Source: Pseudorhodobacter wandonensis
GTDB lineage: Bacteria > Pseudomonadota > Alphaproteobacteria > Rhodobacterales > Rhodobacteraceae
DNA: 64,000 bases
NCBI RefSeq assembly: GCF_001202035.1
Contig: NZ_LGHT01000044.1
Coordinates: 62,001-126,000 of the forward strand
Direction: 5' to 3'
Position numbers and translations under genes: made by a program. Shown here piece after piece: positions 1 to 10,136 of the stretch. The notes beneath the pieces were generated by a model. It was not told the origin of the DNA and made no database searches. It saw only the letters and a list, made by a program, of their open reading frames with translations. Position 1 is the first letter of the stretch. Each line of letters begins with the position of its first letter.

Positions 1-981
1 CTATCGGATGAGGCCGAAGCCACGATTTCCCAACTGCTCGAGTCGGGCGTGGCACCGGCTGCGCCCGAAAACATTGGCCGCGCACGCCGGTTTGAGGATG
101 CCCGTGGGCGCTATATCGAATATGCCAAAACCACCTTCCCCGGCAGCAAGCGGCTGGAAGGATTGCGCATTGTGGTTGATTGCGCCAATGGTGCCGCCTA
201 TCGCACGGCGCCTGCGGTATTGTGGGAATTGGGGGCCGATGTGATTCCGATCGGTGTTGATCCTGACGGTACCAATATCAATGCCAATTGTGGATCTACC
301 CACCCCGAGGCGGCGGCCCGCAAAGTGCTGGAAACCCGCGCCGATATAGGGATTTGCCTTGATGGCGATGCAGACCGCCTTATCCTGATTGATGAAACCG
401 GCGCTGTGGCTGATGGTGACCAGATCATGGGGCTGATCGCGACGCGCTGGGCGGCAGAGGGTAAGCTGGCCGGAAAAACCCTTGTTTCAACTGTCATGTC
501 CAACCTTGGGCTGGAACGCCATTTGCAATCGCAAGGTATCGCGATGGAACGCACTGCCGTCGGCGACCGCAATGTGGTCGAGCGGATGCAGGCTGGCGGG
601 TTCAACCTTGGCGGCGAACAATCGGGCCATATCGTGATGACCGACCACACCAGCACTGGTGACGGCCTGATCGCAGCGTTGCAGTTTCTGGGCTTTATGG
701 TCGAAACCGGCAAAAAGGCCAGCCAGCTTGCCAAAGTGTTCAAACCTATTCCGCAACGGTTGGTCAACCTGCGCTTTACCGCAGGCACCGCACCGCTCGA
801 GTCTGATGAAGTGCTGGCCGCCATTCAGACCTGCGAAAAGATGCTGGAAGGCAGCGGTCGGCTTTTGATCCGCAAATCAGGGACCGAACCCCTGATCCGC
901 GTCATGGCCGAAGACGAAGATCCAGCCAAACTGGAACATGTTTTGAACACTGTGGTACAAGCCGTCAAAAAGGCCTGCTGA
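1..981 (+). CDS. glmM: Phosphoglucosamine mutase, 3' part (5' end outside window)
   Basis: The reading frame is open from base 1 to the TGA at 979-981 and gives the last 326 residues; full-length GlmM is about 445-450, so roughly a quarter is missing at the window edge. GlmM interconverts glucosamine-6-phosphate and glucosamine-1-phosphate for UDP-GlcNAc, peptidoglycan and LPS synthesis in the cytoplasm. Visible family signatures are the metal-binding DGDADR, the sugar-binding GEQSGH, and the phosphate-binding loop RKSGTEPLIRVM near the C terminus. The phosphoserine active-site loop would lie upstream of the window. No frameshift is seen. Confidence 0.95.
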   Translation, partial: LSDEAEATISQLLESGVAPAAPENIGRARRFEDARGRYIEYAKTTFPGSKRLEGLRIVVDCANGAAYRTAPAVLWELGADVIPIGVDPDGTNINANCGSTHPEAAARKVLETRADIGICLDGDADRLILIDETGAVADGDQIMGLIATRWAAEGKLAGKTLVSTVMSNLGLERHLQSQGIAMERTAVGDRNVVERMQAGGFNLGGEQSGHIVMTDHTSTGDGLIAALQFLGFMVETGKKASQLAKVFKPIPQRLVNLRFTAGTAPLESDEVLAAIQTCEKMLEGSGRLLIRKSGTEPLIRVMAEDEDPAKLEHVLNTVVQAVKKAC

Positions 982-1010
982 TCAGGACCAGCAATCCTCG
1001 GTTTTGCGAC

Positions 1011-1016
1011 TATAAT
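1011..1016 (+). promoter_or_regulatory. Possible -10 element upstream of cysD
   Basis: TATAAT lies in the 117-base gap between glmM and cysD, about 80 bases before the cysD start. No good -35 hexamer is seen 16-18 bases upstream (988-993 reads CCAGCA), so this is only a suggestion that the sulfate-activation genes have their own promoter. Confidence 0.25.
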
Positions 1017-1098
1017 TCAGGGCAAATTGGCATTATTGCCTTTAAGCTGACGCATGTTTTTGGCAAGTACGGGCCAGCCAGTTCAAAAGGGTATTACA

Positions 1099-2022
1099 AT
1101 GCCATCTTCCGAGACGATTTCGCCAAACCGGTTGACCCATCTTCAGCGGTTGGAGGCTGAAAGCATCCACATCATGCGCGAAGTGGTTGCCAATGCCGAA
1201 AACCCAGTGATGTTATATTCTGTTGGCAAAGACTCTGCCTGCATGCTGCATTTGGCAAAAAAGGCATTTTATCCTGCACCGCCGCCGTTTCCGCTGTTGC
1301 ATGTCGATACCACATGGAAGTTTCAGGAAATGTACAAGCTGCGCGAAAAAGCAGCCAAAGACGCGGGCATGGATCTGATCGTTTACCAAAACCCCGAGGC
1401 TTTGGAAAAGGGCATCAACCCGTTCGATCATGGCGCGGCCCATACCGACATGTGGAAAACCGAAGGCCTGAAGCAGGCCCTGACCAAGTATAAATTCGAC
1501 GTGGCCTTTGGTGGCGCGCGTCGCGACGAAGAAAAATCCCGCGCTAAAGAGCGGATCTTCTCATTCCGGTCAGCCAATCACCGCTGGGACCCAAAGCAAC
1601 AGCGCCCCGAGCTGTGGAAGCTGTACAATACCCGCAAAGCCAAAGGCGAAAGCATCCGCGCCTTTCCACTGTCAAACTGGACGGAACTGGACATCTGGCA
1701 ATATATCCATTTGGAAAACATCGAAATTGTACCGCTGTACTTCTCGGCCCCCCGCCCTGTGGTCGAACGTGGCGGCATGTTGATTATGGTCGATGACAAC
1801 CGTTTCCGGCTTGAGGCAGGCGAGGTGCCGATGATGAAATCGGTTCGATTCCGCACGCTGGGCTGCTATCCTTTGACCGGCGCTGTCGAAAGCCTGGCCG
1901 CCACCCTGCCCGAGGTTATTCAGGAAATGCTGCTGACAACCACATCCGAACGCCAGGGCCGCGCGATTGACCACGACCAAGCCGCCAGCATGGAGAAGAA
2001 AAAGCAAGAGGGGTATTTCTGA
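1099..2022 (+). CDS. cysD: Sulfate adenylyltransferase subunit 2
   Basis: 307 residues, close to the family's about 300. CysD is the ATP-pyrophosphatase-type subunit that forms adenosine 5'-phosphosulfate from ATP and sulfate with the GTPase CysN. Hallmarks are the PP-loop [53 protein letters not shown] and the C-terminal [11 protein letters not shown] 1099 is chosen over the in-frame ATG at 1054 because AAAAGGG (1085-1090) is well spaced and the family begins near [15 protein letters not shown]. The TGA overlaps the cysNC ATG by one base, so the two are translationally coupled. Confidence 0.95.
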   Translation: MPSSETISPNRLTHLQRLEAESIHIMREVVANAENPVMLYSVGKDSACMLHLAKKAFYPAPPPFPLLHVDTTWKFQEMYKLREKAAKDAGMDLIVYQNPEALEKGINPFDHGAAHTDMWKTEGLKQALTKYKFDVAFGGARRDEEKSRAKERIFSFRSANHRWDPKQQRPELWKLYNTRKAKGESIRAFPLSNWTELDIWQYIHLENIEIVPLYFSAPRPVVERGGMLIMVDDNRFRLEAGEVPMMKSVRFRTLGCYPLTGAVESLAATLPEVIQEMLLTTTSERQGRAIDHDQAASMEKKKQEGYF

Positions 2023-3941
2023 TGTCTACGCTTACACCCAAAGACCCCACATATGTGACCGACAGCCTGATTGCCGAGGATATCGACGCCTATCTGGTCA
2101 AGCATCAGCACAAAACCATGTTGCGCTTTATCACCTGCGGCTCGGTGGATGATGGCAAATCGACGCTGATCGGCAGGTTGCTTTATGACAGCAAGATGAT
2201 CTTTGAAGACCAGCTTGCCAGCCTTGAAAATGACAGCAAATCCCACGGCACCCAAGGTGCGGGCATCGATTTTGCTTTGCTGGTCGATGGTCTGGCCGCT
2301 GAACGCGAGCAAGGCATCACGATCGACGTGGCCTACCGCTTTTTTGCCACCGACAAACGCAAGTTCATCGTCGCCGATACCCCAGGCCATGAACAATACA
2401 CCCGCAACATGGTCACCGGTGCGTCTACCGCCGACCTCGCCGTAATCCTGATTGATGCGCGCCAAGGCGTGCTGACCCAAACGCGGCGGCATTCCTATCT
2501 GGTTAACCTGCTGGGCATCAAAAACATCGTGCTGGCGGTGAATAAGATGGATTTGGTCGGTTACTCTGCCGAGCGGTTCTATGAAATCGTCAAAGAATAC
2601 TCGCAATTCGCCCAGAAAATCGGGATGAAGTCGTTCTTGCCGATGCCGATTTCGGGGCTGGCGGGCGACAATATCGTCACCAAGTCTGAAAATATGCCGT
2701 GGTATCAGGGCCCTACCCTGCTGGGCCACCTCGAAGACGCGCCGATCAACGTAACGCAAATGGCGGATGAGCCGTTCCGCATGGCTGTGCAATGGGTGAA
2801 CCGCCCTAACCTCGATTTCCGCGGCTTTGCGGGGCAAATCGGCTCGGGTTCTATCGCGCCGGGTGATGCGATCCGCGTGCTACCTTCGGGCAAAACCACA
2901 ACCGTGAAATCGATTGTCACCTATACCGGCAATCTTGATCTCGCAGTTGCGGGCCAATCGATCACTCTGACCTTCGCGGATGAGGTGGATTGCTCACGCG
3001 GCGATGTTATCACTGCATCCGACGCGCCCTGTGAGGTTGCCGATCAGTTTGAGGCAACTCTGGTCTGGATGGATGAGGCCGAAATGCTGCCCGGCCGTCC
3101 GTACCTGCTGAAAATCGGCACGCAAACCATGACCGCCACCGTAACCGAGCCGAAGTATGAGGTGAACGTCAACACACTGGAACATCTGTCATCGCAAACC
3201 TTGGGGCTGAACGCGATTGGCGTGGTCAATATTTCCACCGACCGCGCGATTCCGTTTGAATCCTATGCGCAAAACCCCGATCTGGGCGGCTTTATCCTGA
3301 TTGACCGGATGACAAATGCGACCGTGGCCGCCGGCATGGTGCATTTCGCCCTGCGCCGCAGCCAGAACATCCACTGGCAAGCGCTGGATGTTGACCGCAC
3401 CGCCCATGCCGCGATCAAGACGCAAAAACCAAAGGTGGTGTGGTTTACAGGTCTGTCCGGCTCTGGCAAATCGACCATTGCGAACATCGTGGAAAAGAAA
3501 CTGCATGCGATGGGCAAACACACCTTCTTGCTGGATGGCGATAACGTGCGCCACGGGTTGAACCGCGACCTTGGCTTTACCGATGCCGACCGCGTGGAAA
3601 ACATTCGCCGCGTGGGCGAAGTCGCCAAGCTGATGACAGACGCCGGCCTGATCGTGCTAACCGCCTTTATCTCGCCCTTCCGCGCCGAGCGCCGGATGGT
3701 GCGCGAAATGATGCACGAGGGCGAGTTTATGGAGGTTTACGTCAACACTCCGCTGGCTGTGGCCGAAGAGCGTGACGTAAAGGGTCTGTATAAAAAGGCC
3801 CGTGCCGGCAATCTGAAAAACTTTACCGGTATCGACAGCCCCTATGAGGCACCAGAAGCACCCGAGATCACGGTAAACACCGTTGAACTGACCGCCGAAG
3901 AGGCCGCAGAACAGGTCATCGCGGCGCTGCTCGCAAGCTAA
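2022..3941 (+). CDS. cysNC: Bifunctional sulfate adenylyltransferase subunit 1 / APS kinase (CysN-CysC fusion)
   Basis: 639 residues. The N-terminal ~430 are the CysN GTPase: P-loop GSVDDGKST, switch [18 protein letters not shown], then two beta-barrel domains. The C-terminal ~190 are adenylylsulfate kinase CysC: P-loop [39 protein letters not shown]. Together with CysD the protein converts sulfate to APS and then PAPS, which feeds cysteine synthesis and sulfotransferases. The fusion is common in Alphaproteobacteria. Both P-loops and the inter-domain joint are intact. A strong terminator follows. Confidence 0.96.
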   Translation: MSTLTPKDPTYVTDSLIAEDIDAYLVKHQHKTMLRFITCGSVDDGKSTLIGRLLYDSKMIFEDQLASLENDSKSHGTQGAGIDFALLVDGLAAEREQGITIDVAYRFFATDKRKFIVADTPGHEQYTRNMVTGASTADLAVILIDARQGVLTQTRRHSYLVNLLGIKNIVLAVNKMDLVGYSAERFYEIVKEYSQFAQKIGMKSFLPMPISGLAGDNIVTKSENMPWYQGPTLLGHLEDAPINVTQMADEPFRMAVQWVNRPNLDFRGFAGQIGSGSIAPGDAIRVLPSGKTTTVKSIVTYTGNLDLAVAGQSITLTFADEVDCSRGDVITASDAPCEVADQFEATLVWMDEAEMLPGRPYLLKIGTQTMTATVTEPKYEVNVNTLEHLSSQTLGLNAIGVVNISTDRAIPFESYAQNPDLGGFILIDRMTNATVAAGMVHFALRRSQNIHWQALDVDRTAHAAIKTQKPKVVWFTGLSGSGKSTIANIVEKKLHAMGKHTFLLDGDNVRHGLNRDLGFTDADRVENIRRVGEVAKLMTDAGLIVLTAFISPFRAERRMVREMMHEGEFMEVYVNTPLAVAEERDVKGLYKKARAGNLKNFTGIDSPYEAPEAPEITVNTVELTAEEAAEQVIAALLAS

Positions 3942-3946
3942 AAACC

Positions 3947-3977
3947 AAAGGGCGGGCCTGATTGGTCCGCCCTTTTT
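3947..3977 (+). terminator. Intrinsic terminator after cysNC
   Basis: Inverted repeat AAAGGGCGG (3947-3955) and CCGCCCTTT (3967-3975) with a short loop, followed by a T run. It lies six bases after the cysNC stop and ends the cysD-cysNC transcript before hslV. Confidence 0.85.
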
Positions 3978-4039
3978 CGCTGTTGGCTTGTACTGCCCAC
4001 CTCACCTCGCCATATATAGCACTGAAACGGAGGGCGATC

Positions 4040-4597
4040 ATGGCAGAAGATAAATTCCCCGGTTGGCACGGCACAACCATTCTGGCAGTGCGGCGCGGGG
4101 GTGAGGTTGTGGTGGCTGGCGATGGCCAGGTTAGCCTTGGCCAAACGGTTATCAAAGGCTCGGCCCGCAAGGTGCGCCGCCTGTCCCCCGGTGGGCGTGA
4201 TGTGGTCTGCGGCTTTGCCGGATCAACCGCCGATGCCTTTACCTTGTTGGAACGGCTGGAAAAAAAGCTAGAGGCAATGCCGGGGCAACTGGCCCGCGCA
4301 AGCGTTGATCTGGCCAAAGACTGGCGGATGGACAAATACCTGCGCAATCTTGAGGCAATGCTGATCGTCACAGATGGCCGCGATTTGTTAGTGATTACGG
4401 GCGCCGGTGATGTGCTGGAACCCGAACATGACATCGCGGCGATAGGCTCGGGCGGCAACTTTGCCTTAGCCGCCGCGCGGGGGTTAATGACAACCGACCT
4501 GCCCGCCGAGGATATCGCCCGCAAAGCCATGGCAATTGCCGCCGACATTTGCGTCTATACCAACGGCAACCTTACGGTGGAAACCATCCGTGGCTGA
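4040..4597 (+). CDS. hslV: ATP-dependent protease peptidase subunit HslV (ClpQ)
   Basis: 185 residues. HslV forms the dodecameric threonine-protease core of the cytoplasmic HslVU complex. The mature N-terminal threonine is probably Thr12 in [12 protein letters not shown], so the first 11 residues are a removable leader. Other family marks are [34 protein letters not shown] and [11 protein letters not shown] 4040 follows CGGAGGG (4028-4034); an upstream in-frame start at 3962 is rejected because it would add 26 residues unlike the family. The 3' end overlaps the next gene by 8 bases. Confidence 0.95.
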   Translation: MAEDKFPGWHGTTILAVRRGGEVVVAGDGQVSLGQTVIKGSARKVRRLSPGGRDVVCGFAGSTADAFTLLERLEKKLEAMPGQLARASVDLAKDWRMDKYLRNLEAMLIVTDGRDLLVITGAGDVLEPEHDIAAIGSGGNFALAAARGLMTTDLPAEDIARKAMAIAADICVYTNGNLTVETIRG

Positions 4598-5660
4598 TAT
4601 CTCTGCCGATGACCTGCGCGCCGCCGTCGCTGCGGGCACAATATCCGAGGCACAGGCCGCCAGCCTGCTGGCAACAGCCCAAGCCCGCGCCGGCCTTCGC
4701 ATTGCCGAGGATGAACCCTTTGAGCTGTTCAAGGGCTTTGCCGAGATTTTCGTGGCGGTGGGTCTGTGCATCCTGATCGCCGGTATCGCTGGTCTGACAA
4801 TGCTTATTGAAAACAATGGGCTGGCCGCCGCCGCCTATGCTGTTATGGCTTGGTGGCTTGCACGGTATTTCACGCTAAACCGCCGGATGATGTTGCCGTC
4901 TATCGTGCTGGTCTGCGCCTATGCTGCGGCCTGCGCTGTGGGGGTGTTCTGGCTGCTCGCGCTGGTCATGCCTAATCCAGTCATGACGGCTGTTCCCATC
5001 GGCCTTACCCTCGCGGGGACAATCGGGTTTTTGTTGCTATGGTATCGCAAGTTCCGTCTGCCCTTTACCATGTTTCTTGTCGGGCTTGCAGGGTTCAGCA
5101 TCGCAATGTCGATCTCGGGCAACCTTGATGGCACACGATTTGGCTTTGGCAACCTTGGACGCGCCTTTGATTTGCGCACTGGCTCCAGCCTGCCGTTAGG
5201 CACGCTCATATTTGGCCTAATCGCACTGACGGCAGCTCTGTGGTTTGACATGCGCGACCCGCACCGCCTTGGTCGCAACGCCGCCTCGGGGTTTTGGCTG
5301 CACATCCTGGCCGCACCAGCCTTGGTCAATACCGTGGCGCTGACTTTTTACAACATGGGCGCTGGGTTGGGCTATGCGCTGCTGGCCGTGTCGCTCGCGC
5401 TGGTTGCCGTGCTGGCGCTGGTGATCGACCGCCGCTCATTCCTGACCGCTGGCATCGGCTACCTGATTTTCCTAATTAGCTATGTGCTGACTGACCCCAC
5501 CTCGCCCGGATCTTGGGCCTTGGTGCTGTTCATCGTCGGCCTTGGCCTGACCCTGCTGGGCACATTCTGGACCCAGCTGCGCATCGGCCTGATGCGCCTT
5601 TTACCCAACTTTCCCGGCAAATCCCGTTTGCCGCCCTATGCCAAGGTGATCCATGACTGA
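4590..5660 (+). CDS. Polytopic membrane protein between hslV and hslU (DUF2157-like)
   Basis: 356 residues from a GTG that overlaps the end of hslV by 8 bases; its own end overlaps the hslU ATG by 8 bases. The first ~60 residues are soluble and include [20 protein letters not shown], which resembles the helical N terminus of DUF2157 membrane proteins. The rest is about ten hydrophobic segments ending in a short basic tail. The tight double overlap means it is co-translated with HslV and HslU, but nothing in it indicates a role in proteolysis. An alternative ATG at 4536 would lie deep inside hslV and is unlikely. Function is unknown. Confidence 0.75.
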   Translation: MADISADDLRAAVAAGTISEAQAASLLATAQARAGLRIAEDEPFELFKGFAEIFVAVGLCILIAGIAGLTMLIENNGLAAAAYAVMAWWLARYFTLNRRMMLPSIVLVCAYAAACAVGVFWLLALVMPNPVMTAVPIGLTLAGTIGFLLLWYRKFRLPFTMFLVGLAGFSIAMSISGNLDGTRFGFGNLGRAFDLRTGSSLPLGTLIFGLIALTAALWFDMRDPHRLGRNAASGFWLHILAAPALVNTVALTFYNMGAGLGYALLAVSLALVAVLALVIDRRSFLTAGIGYLIFLISYVLTDPTSPGSWALVLFIVGLGLTLLGTFWTQLRIGLMRLLPNFPGKSRLPPYAKVIHD

Positions 5661-6957
5661 TCTTACCCCCCGCGAAATCGTATCCGAACTCGACCGCTTT
5701 ATCATCGGCCAAAAAGAGGCCAAGCGTGCCGTCGCCGTTGCCCTGCGCAACCGCTGGCGCCGCAAACAGCTGGGCGACGATCTGCGCGATGAGGTGTATC
5801 CGAAAAACATCCTGATGATCGGACCAACCGGCGTTGGCAAAACCGAAATCAGTCGCCGTCTGGCCAAACTCGCCCGTGCGCCCTTTCTGAAAATAGAGGC
5901 AACCAAATTCACCGAGGTCGGCTATGTCGGCCGCGATGTCGATAGCATCATCCGCGATCTGGTAGACGCCGCGATGATCGACACCCGCGCCCATATGCGC
6001 GAAGACGTTAATGCCCGCGCCAAACTCGCCGCCGAAGACCGCGTGATCGAGGCAATCGCCGGCAAGGACGCGCGCGAACAAACCCGCGAAATGTTCCGCC
6101 GCAAACTAAAAGCGGGCGAGTTGGACGATACCGTGATCGAGCTTGAAATTGCCGACACCTCCAACCCTTTTGCCGCCTTTGACCCAACCGGCCAAGGTGG
6201 TGGCCAAATGGGTGGCATGATGAACCTTGGCGAGATCTTTGGCAAAATGGGCCGCACCCAAAAACGCCGCGTAACCGTCGCTGAAAGCCACGAGTTGCTG
6301 GTGTCAGAAGAGGCAGATAAACTGCTTGATGATGAGGCCGTTAAACTGGCAGCCCTAGAGGCCGTGCAAGAGAACGGCATTGTTTTCATTGACGAAATTG
6401 ACAAAGTTTGCGCCCGCGCCGATGCACGCGGCGCCGATGTTTCACGTGAAGGCGTGCAGCGCGACTTGCTGCCCTTGATCGAAGGCACAACCGTTTCCAC
6501 CAAACACGGCCCCGTCAAAACCGATCATATCCTGTTCATCGCAAGCGGCGCGTTCCACATCGCCAAACCCTCGGATCTTCTGCCCGAACTCCAAGGCCGC
6601 CTGCCGATCCGCGTCGAACTCCGCCCTCTCACCGAAGAAGACTTCGTCCGTATCCTGACCGAAACCGACAACGCCCTTACCTTGCAATACACCGCTCTGA
6701 TGGGCACCGAAGGCGTCACAGTTAACTTCACCGAGGATGGTATCAAGGCCCTCGCCCGCATCGCCGCCGAGGTGAACCAATCGGTCGAAAACATCGGCGC
6801 CCGCCGCCTATACACGGTGATCGAACGCGTCTTCGAAGACCTTTCCTTCAACGCCCCTGACCGCGATGGCGAAAGGGTTGAGGTTAACGCAAGTTTCGTC
6901 GAACAGCACCTGGGCGAGCTTTCCCGCTCCGCCGACCTGTCACGCTACGTCCTCTAA
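5653..6957 (+). CDS. hslU: ATP-dependent protease ATPase subunit HslU (ClpY)
   Basis: 434 residues, full length. HslU is the AAA+ hexameric unfoldase that feeds substrates to HslV. Visible are the N-terminal [17 protein letters not shown], Walker A GPTGVGKT (about 57-64), the pore loop in [12 protein letters not shown], an intermediate domain (about 110-240) with the glycine- and methionine-rich stretch [15 protein letters not shown], Walker B VFIDEID, and the C-terminal sensor region [14 protein letters not shown]. The C terminus LSRYVL matches the family tail that inserts into HslV. An imperfect parS-like sequence lies within it at 6438. Confidence 0.96.
   Translation: MTDLTPREIVSELDRFIIGQKEAKRAVAVALRNRWRRKQLGDDLRDEVYPKNILMIGPTGVGKTEISRRLAKLARAPFLKIEATKFTEVGYVGRDVDSIIRDLVDAAMIDTRAHMREDVNARAKLAAEDRVIEAIAGKDAREQTREMFRRKLKAGELDDTVIELEIADTSNPFAAFDPTGQGGGQMGGMMNLGEIFGKMGRTQKRRVTVAESHELLVSEEADKLLDDEAVKLAALEAVQENGIVFIDEIDKVCARADARGADVSREGVQRDLLPLIEGTTVSTKHGPVKTDHILFIASGAFHIAKPSDLLPELQGRLPIRVELRPLTEEDFVRILTETDNALTLQYTALMGTEGVTVNFTEDGIKALARIAAEVNQSVENIGARRLYTVIERVFEDLSFNAPDRDGERVEVNASFVEQHLGELSRSADLSRYVL
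6438..6453 (+). promoter_or_regulatory. Imperfect parS-like site inside hslU
   Basis: TGTTTCACGTGAAGGC matches the first 13 of 16 bases of the perfect parS consensus found three times further right. It is 7 kb left of the proposed origin. The palindrome is incomplete on one side, so ParB binding is uncertain and chance is possible. Confidence 0.3.
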
Positions 6958-6980
6958 GGGCCAAAGCCCGGCTTACATAT

Positions 6981-7025
6981 CATCTATCCACAAATATCCC
7001 GGGGGTCCGGGGGCAGCGCCCCCGG
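6981..7025 (+). repeat. GC-rich hairpin repeat, copy 1 (between hslU and smr)
   Basis: Consists of CATCTATCCACAAATATCCC, then GGGGGT, then the perfect hairpin CCGGGGGC-AGC-GCCCCCGG (7007-7025). The same unit recurs at 25592, 30711, 56974 and 60262. It lies just past the hslU stop in the gap to the convergent smr gene and may act as a transcript end or 3' stabiliser. The rest of the gap (7026-7138) shows nothing recognisable. Confidence 0.8.
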
Positions 7026-7138
7026 CCGTCTTCAAAACAATGAAACTCGCCTCACAAGCGGCACTTTGCTGCCATTTCCGGCGACGGAATGCGCAGTCCA
7101 GGTCTTGCGGTTGCACAACGCCCGTCTGCCCCAATTAC

Positions 7139-7711
7139 CTAACGACTGCGCCGCAAATACACATAGACAGCCCCACTGCCACCGTGGCGCAAATGGGCCT
7201 CAGTCACTTGCAAAATGGCCGGCGCGCAGGGGTTTTGGCGCAACCAATGCGGCACTTGTTGCCGCAAAATCCCAGTGCGGCGCGGAATTGGGCCGCTATC
7301 AACCCCCGGTTTGCCCTTGCCGGTAATCACCAAGACCAAACGCAGGCCATTAGCGTAGGCGTTCAGGATAAACCGGATCAGCTCGGGATGCGCCACATCC
7401 AAGGTCATTCCATGCAAATCGATCCGCGCCTCCGGCATCAATTTGCCACGGGTCATCTTGCCAAAAGCTTTGGCATCCATTTGCAAAGCCGATGCTGCGG
7501 TCGGCTTTGGCTGCGGCGTGGCGGGTTTTTCCCCCATCCGAAAGGGCGCGATCCGCGGGGTCGAGGGTAACTTTATCGCGGGCGAGGGCGGCTCTGCTGC
7601 GGCCTCACTTATTTTTCTGCGAAAAATCGGGGCGTGCATTGGCTTGGTTGTGCGCGCCACAGCCTTCCACAGCTCTTCCTCTTCGGGGCGCAAAGACCGG
7701 CGGCGAGACAT
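7139..7711 (-). CDS. Smr-domain protein
   Basis: 190 residues. The first ~90 are basic and proline-rich and probably disordered; the rest is a Smr (small MutS-related) domain with RIDLHGMTLDVAH, ITGKGKPG and the C-terminal LRHGGSGAVYVYLRR, in which the LHG and TGKG motifs form the nuclease core of the family. Stand-alone alphaproteobacterial Smr proteins are not well characterised; nicking or RNA cleavage is inferred from relatives. ATG 7711 overlaps the mltA TGA (TGATG), so it is chosen over the GTG one codon upstream. It is the last gene of the timA-like/mltA/smr run. Confidence 0.88.
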   Translation of the reverse strand: MSRRRSLRPEEEELWKAVARTTKPMHAPIFRRKISEAAAEPPSPAIKLPSTPRIAPFRMGEKPATPQPKPTAASALQMDAKAFGKMTRGKLMPEARIDLHGMTLDVAHPELIRFILNAYANGLRLVLVITGKGKPGVDSGPIPRRTGILRQQVPHWLRQNPCAPAILQVTEAHLRHGGSGAVYVYLRRSR

Positions 7712-8754
7712 CACTCTGCCTCCAGCTGCGCAAAGGCACGCTCGATCGGCAGCAACACAATCATCCGCCCGTCATCTTTTACAGCGCCAGCATCTTCGCC
7801 TGCCTGCACACCCGAACCAAAGAAAATATCGGCCCGTTGTGGCCCTTTGATCGCGCCGCCCGTATCTTGTGCCACCATCAACCGTCGCAAAGGGTTGCGC
7901 CCGTTCTTTTCCAGCCAAACCGGTGCGCCCAGCGGGGTAAATTCAGGGTCCACCGCCACGCTGCGCAGGGTAGTGATTGATCGCCCCATCGCGCCAATCG
8001 GGCCCTTTTCAGGCGGCAAATCGGGCAGGCGGCGGAAAAACACGAATGAAGGATTATGCTGCAAAAGCTCAGCACCAAGTACGGGGTTCGCCCGAACCCA
8101 GGCCTTGATGCCCTGGGCGGAAACATCATGCTCTCCCAGAATTCCGCGCCGTATCAGCTCTTTGCCAACTGAACGGTATTCATGGCCATTTCGCCCCGCA
8201 TAGCCCACACGCATCACCTGCCCATTTGGCATTCGAATGCGGCCAGAACCTTGAACTTGCAGGAAAAACACCTCGACCGGATCTTCCAGCCAAGCAATTT
8301 CCAAGCCGCGCCCGCGCAAGGCGCCGCTGGCCTCGATACTGCCACGGTCCAGCCATTGCTGGCCATCCTGCAACTCGGGTGGGCGGGCAAAGATCGGATA
8401 GAGGAAACGCGGGGTGCGTACCGGCGAACCCGCCAGCTCTGGCTCATAATAGCCGGTAAACAGCGCCGGCCCTTCACCAATCACAACCGGCCGAAACAGC
8501 ATTTCAAAGAACCCGCGCGCTGCCGCATCAGATGCCATTGCATCGGGGGCAAGGCGGCAAATTGGTGCCCAGTCAGGGTCATCCAACACTGTGCAAGTAT
8601 CGATAAATGTGGAAAGGGCGGCGCGATGATTGTCATCCTGCCACCCGTCCAAATCTGAAAACTCCAGCATCTGCGCCATCGCAGGCCTCATCATCAAGCC
8701 CAGCGCAAGCACGGGCGGCAACGCCCATGCCAAAAATCGGGCCGCGCCACGCAT
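7711..8754 (-). CDS. mltA: Membrane-bound lytic murein transglycosylase A
   Basis: 347 residues beginning with a cleavable signal (ARFLAWALPPVLALGLMMRPAMAQ); there is no lipobox cysteine, so this version is probably soluble periplasmic. The MltA domain covers the middle (LFTGYYEPELAGS, LEIAWLEDPVEVFFLQVQGSGR) and a 3D domain follows with the three aspartates in VDPEFTPLGAPVWL, AQDTGGAIKG and RADIFFGSG. It cleaves the MurNAc-GlcNAc bond to 1,6-anhydro products. ATG 8754 overlaps the stop of the preceding gene by one base; an ATG 22 codons upstream lies inside that gene and is rejected. Confidence 0.93.
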   Translation of the reverse strand: MRGAARFLAWALPPVLALGLMMRPAMAQMLEFSDLDGWQDDNHRAALSTFIDTCTVLDDPDWAPICRLAPDAMASDAAARGFFEMLFRPVVIGEGPALFTGYYEPELAGSPVRTPRFLYPIFARPPELQDGQQWLDRGSIEASGALRGRGLEIAWLEDPVEVFFLQVQGSGRIRMPNGQVMRVGYAGRNGHEYRSVGKELIRRGILGEHDVSAQGIKAWVRANPVLGAELLQHNPSFVFFRRLPDLPPEKGPIGAMGRSITTLRSVAVDPEFTPLGAPVWLEKNGRNPLRRLMVAQDTGGAIKGPQRADIFFGSGVQAGEDAGAVKDDGRMIVLLPIERAFAQLEAE

Positions 8755-9413
8755 CAGTCCCCGGTGGCAACCAGCAGCCAGTTCGGGTCTTGCGCCCCCA
8801 TCTGGCGCGAGAACGTCCAAACATCGCGCTGGCGTTTGATCTCGGACGCGCTACCTTCGACAATCTCGCCCATTTTATTGCGCACGATTGAATTCAGCTC
8901 GGCGACAAAGCGTACCGAAATCTCGCCTTCGCCCGTTGCGGCGTCAAACGTCGCATCTTGCAGCGCCAATTCGCGGATACCAATAAATTTTGCCTCAATC
9001 GTCAGGCCCTGCGCCTCACGTGCGGCAACCGCCTCGGAAAAGCTTTCAAACACGTCGGCACCAAGGAACGGCTTGATCTGCGCCATTTCGCCTTTTTCAA
9101 ACGCCATAAAGATCATCTCATAGGCACCGCGCGCGCCGCCCAAAAATTCGCCCACGGCAAAGCTCGGCTCGGCCGATTTCATCGCGGCCAACGCCTTGGC
9201 GGCATCGCTGCCATCGGGCACGTGGTCGGTAATATCGCGGTCGGGGCCGCCCTCGATCACCTCAAACCCTTTGCGACCACGCGGCTTGGCGTCCTCTAGC
9301 GGGATCTGTGGCTTTTCAAAACCTTCACGTGTGCCAAGCACAGATTTCAGCTTTAGGATCAGGAAAACAGCAATCCCTGCCAGAACGAGAAGTTGGATCA
9401 GCGAAGAGTTCAT
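8754..9413 (-). CDS. Tim44-like domain protein (TimA/TIM44 family)
   Basis: 219 residues: one N-terminal membrane anchor (about 4-22), a charged linker, then a C-terminal Tim44-like domain (about 85-215, for example FLGGARGAYEMIFMAFEKG and WTFSRQMGAQDPNWLLVATGD). Alphaproteobacterial members are relatives of the mitochondrial import component Tim44 and are thought to work at the inner membrane in envelope protein handling. It is the first gene of the minus-strand run with mltA and smr, and it is divergent from fxsA across 150 bases. Family assignment is firm; the exact role is not. Confidence 0.85.
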   Translation of the reverse strand: MNSSLIQLLVLAGIAVFLILKLKSVLGTREGFEKPQIPLEDAKPRGRKGFEVIEGGPDRDITDHVPDGSDAAKALAAMKSAEPSFAVGEFLGGARGAYEMIFMAFEKGEMAQIKPFLGADVFESFSEAVAAREAQGLTIEAKFIGIRELALQDATFDAATGEGEISVRFVAELNSIVRNKMGEIVEGSASEIKRQRDVWTFSRQMGAQDPNWLLVATGD

Positions 9414-9563
9414 ATCGGACCTCAGAATGCCGGGGATAGGCCCCGAAACAAGATTGGGGTGTTGGTGTCACACCGCTTTATCCTTATGTAGGGCGTAGGG
9501 GGGCGCAAGTCTACCGCCCCACATACAAAGAAATTGCCGGATATCCGGGAAAGGAGACCCACT

Positions 9564-10082
9564 GTGTGGCTTTTGATGGCCTTTATCGCCGTACCGCTGA
9601 TTGAAATCGGGCTTTTCATCAAAGTCGGGGGCTGGCTTACGCTTTGGCCAACGCTTGCAATAGTGCTGGCCACAGGCATCATCGGCACACATCTGGTACG
9701 GCAGCAAGGCATCAAGGTTCTGGGTGAGCTGCGCAATTCCATGTCGCAGATGCGTGACCCGCTTTCGCCACTGGCCCATGGCGCGCTGATCGTGCTGGCA
9801 GGTGTTTTGCTGCTGACGCCAGGTTTTTTTACCGATGCAATCGGGTTTTTGCTGCTGGTGCCGCCTGTGCGTCAAGCTGTTATCGGTTTCTTGGCCTCGC
9901 GCGTGCAGGTCGCCAGCTTTGGTGGCGGTTTTCAGGCTGGCCCGCAGGCGCCGCCAGATCCACGCCCGCGGTATGACGACATTATCGATGGCGAGTATGC
10001 CGACCTATCGGGCAAGCCAAAACCACAAGACACGCCTCATAAACCCATAAACAAACGCCCTTCCGGCTGGACAGAGCATTGA
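9564..10082 (+). CDS. fxsA: FxsA family inner-membrane protein
   Basis: 172 residues. Starts MWLLMAFIAVPLIEIGLF and has membrane segments around 1-20, 30-50 and 75-95 with the family sequence LLLTPGFFTDAIGFLLLVPP, followed by a glycine-rich soluble tail. In E. coli FxsA affects phage F-exclusion; its cellular role is unclear. GTG 9564 is chosen because AAGGAG (9551-9556) is 7 bases upstream; the in-frame ATG at 9534 lacks such a site and ATG 9576 is too far from it. secB follows 54 bases downstream on the same strand. Confidence 0.88.
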   Translation: MWLLMAFIAVPLIEIGLFIKVGGWLTLWPTLAIVLATGIIGTHLVRQQGIKVLGELRNSMSQMRDPLSPLAHGALIVLAGVLLLTPGFFTDAIGFLLLVPPVRQAVIGFLASRVQVASFGGGFQAGPQAPPDPRPRYDDIIDGEYADLSGKPKPQDTPHKPINKRPSGWTEH

Positions 10083-10136
10083 GACCGTTTCAATGACCTG
10101 CTAAACCTACGCCAACGAATTTTTGGGAGAACACAA

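Noticed and set aside
1840-1860. tRNA T-loop-like GGTTCGATTCC
   Set aside because: It is inside cysD coding sequence and no cloverleaf or acceptor stem can be drawn around it.
1920-2837. A 305-codon minus-strand frame across the cysD-cysNC junction
   Set aside because: It runs through two strongly recognised genes and resembles no family.
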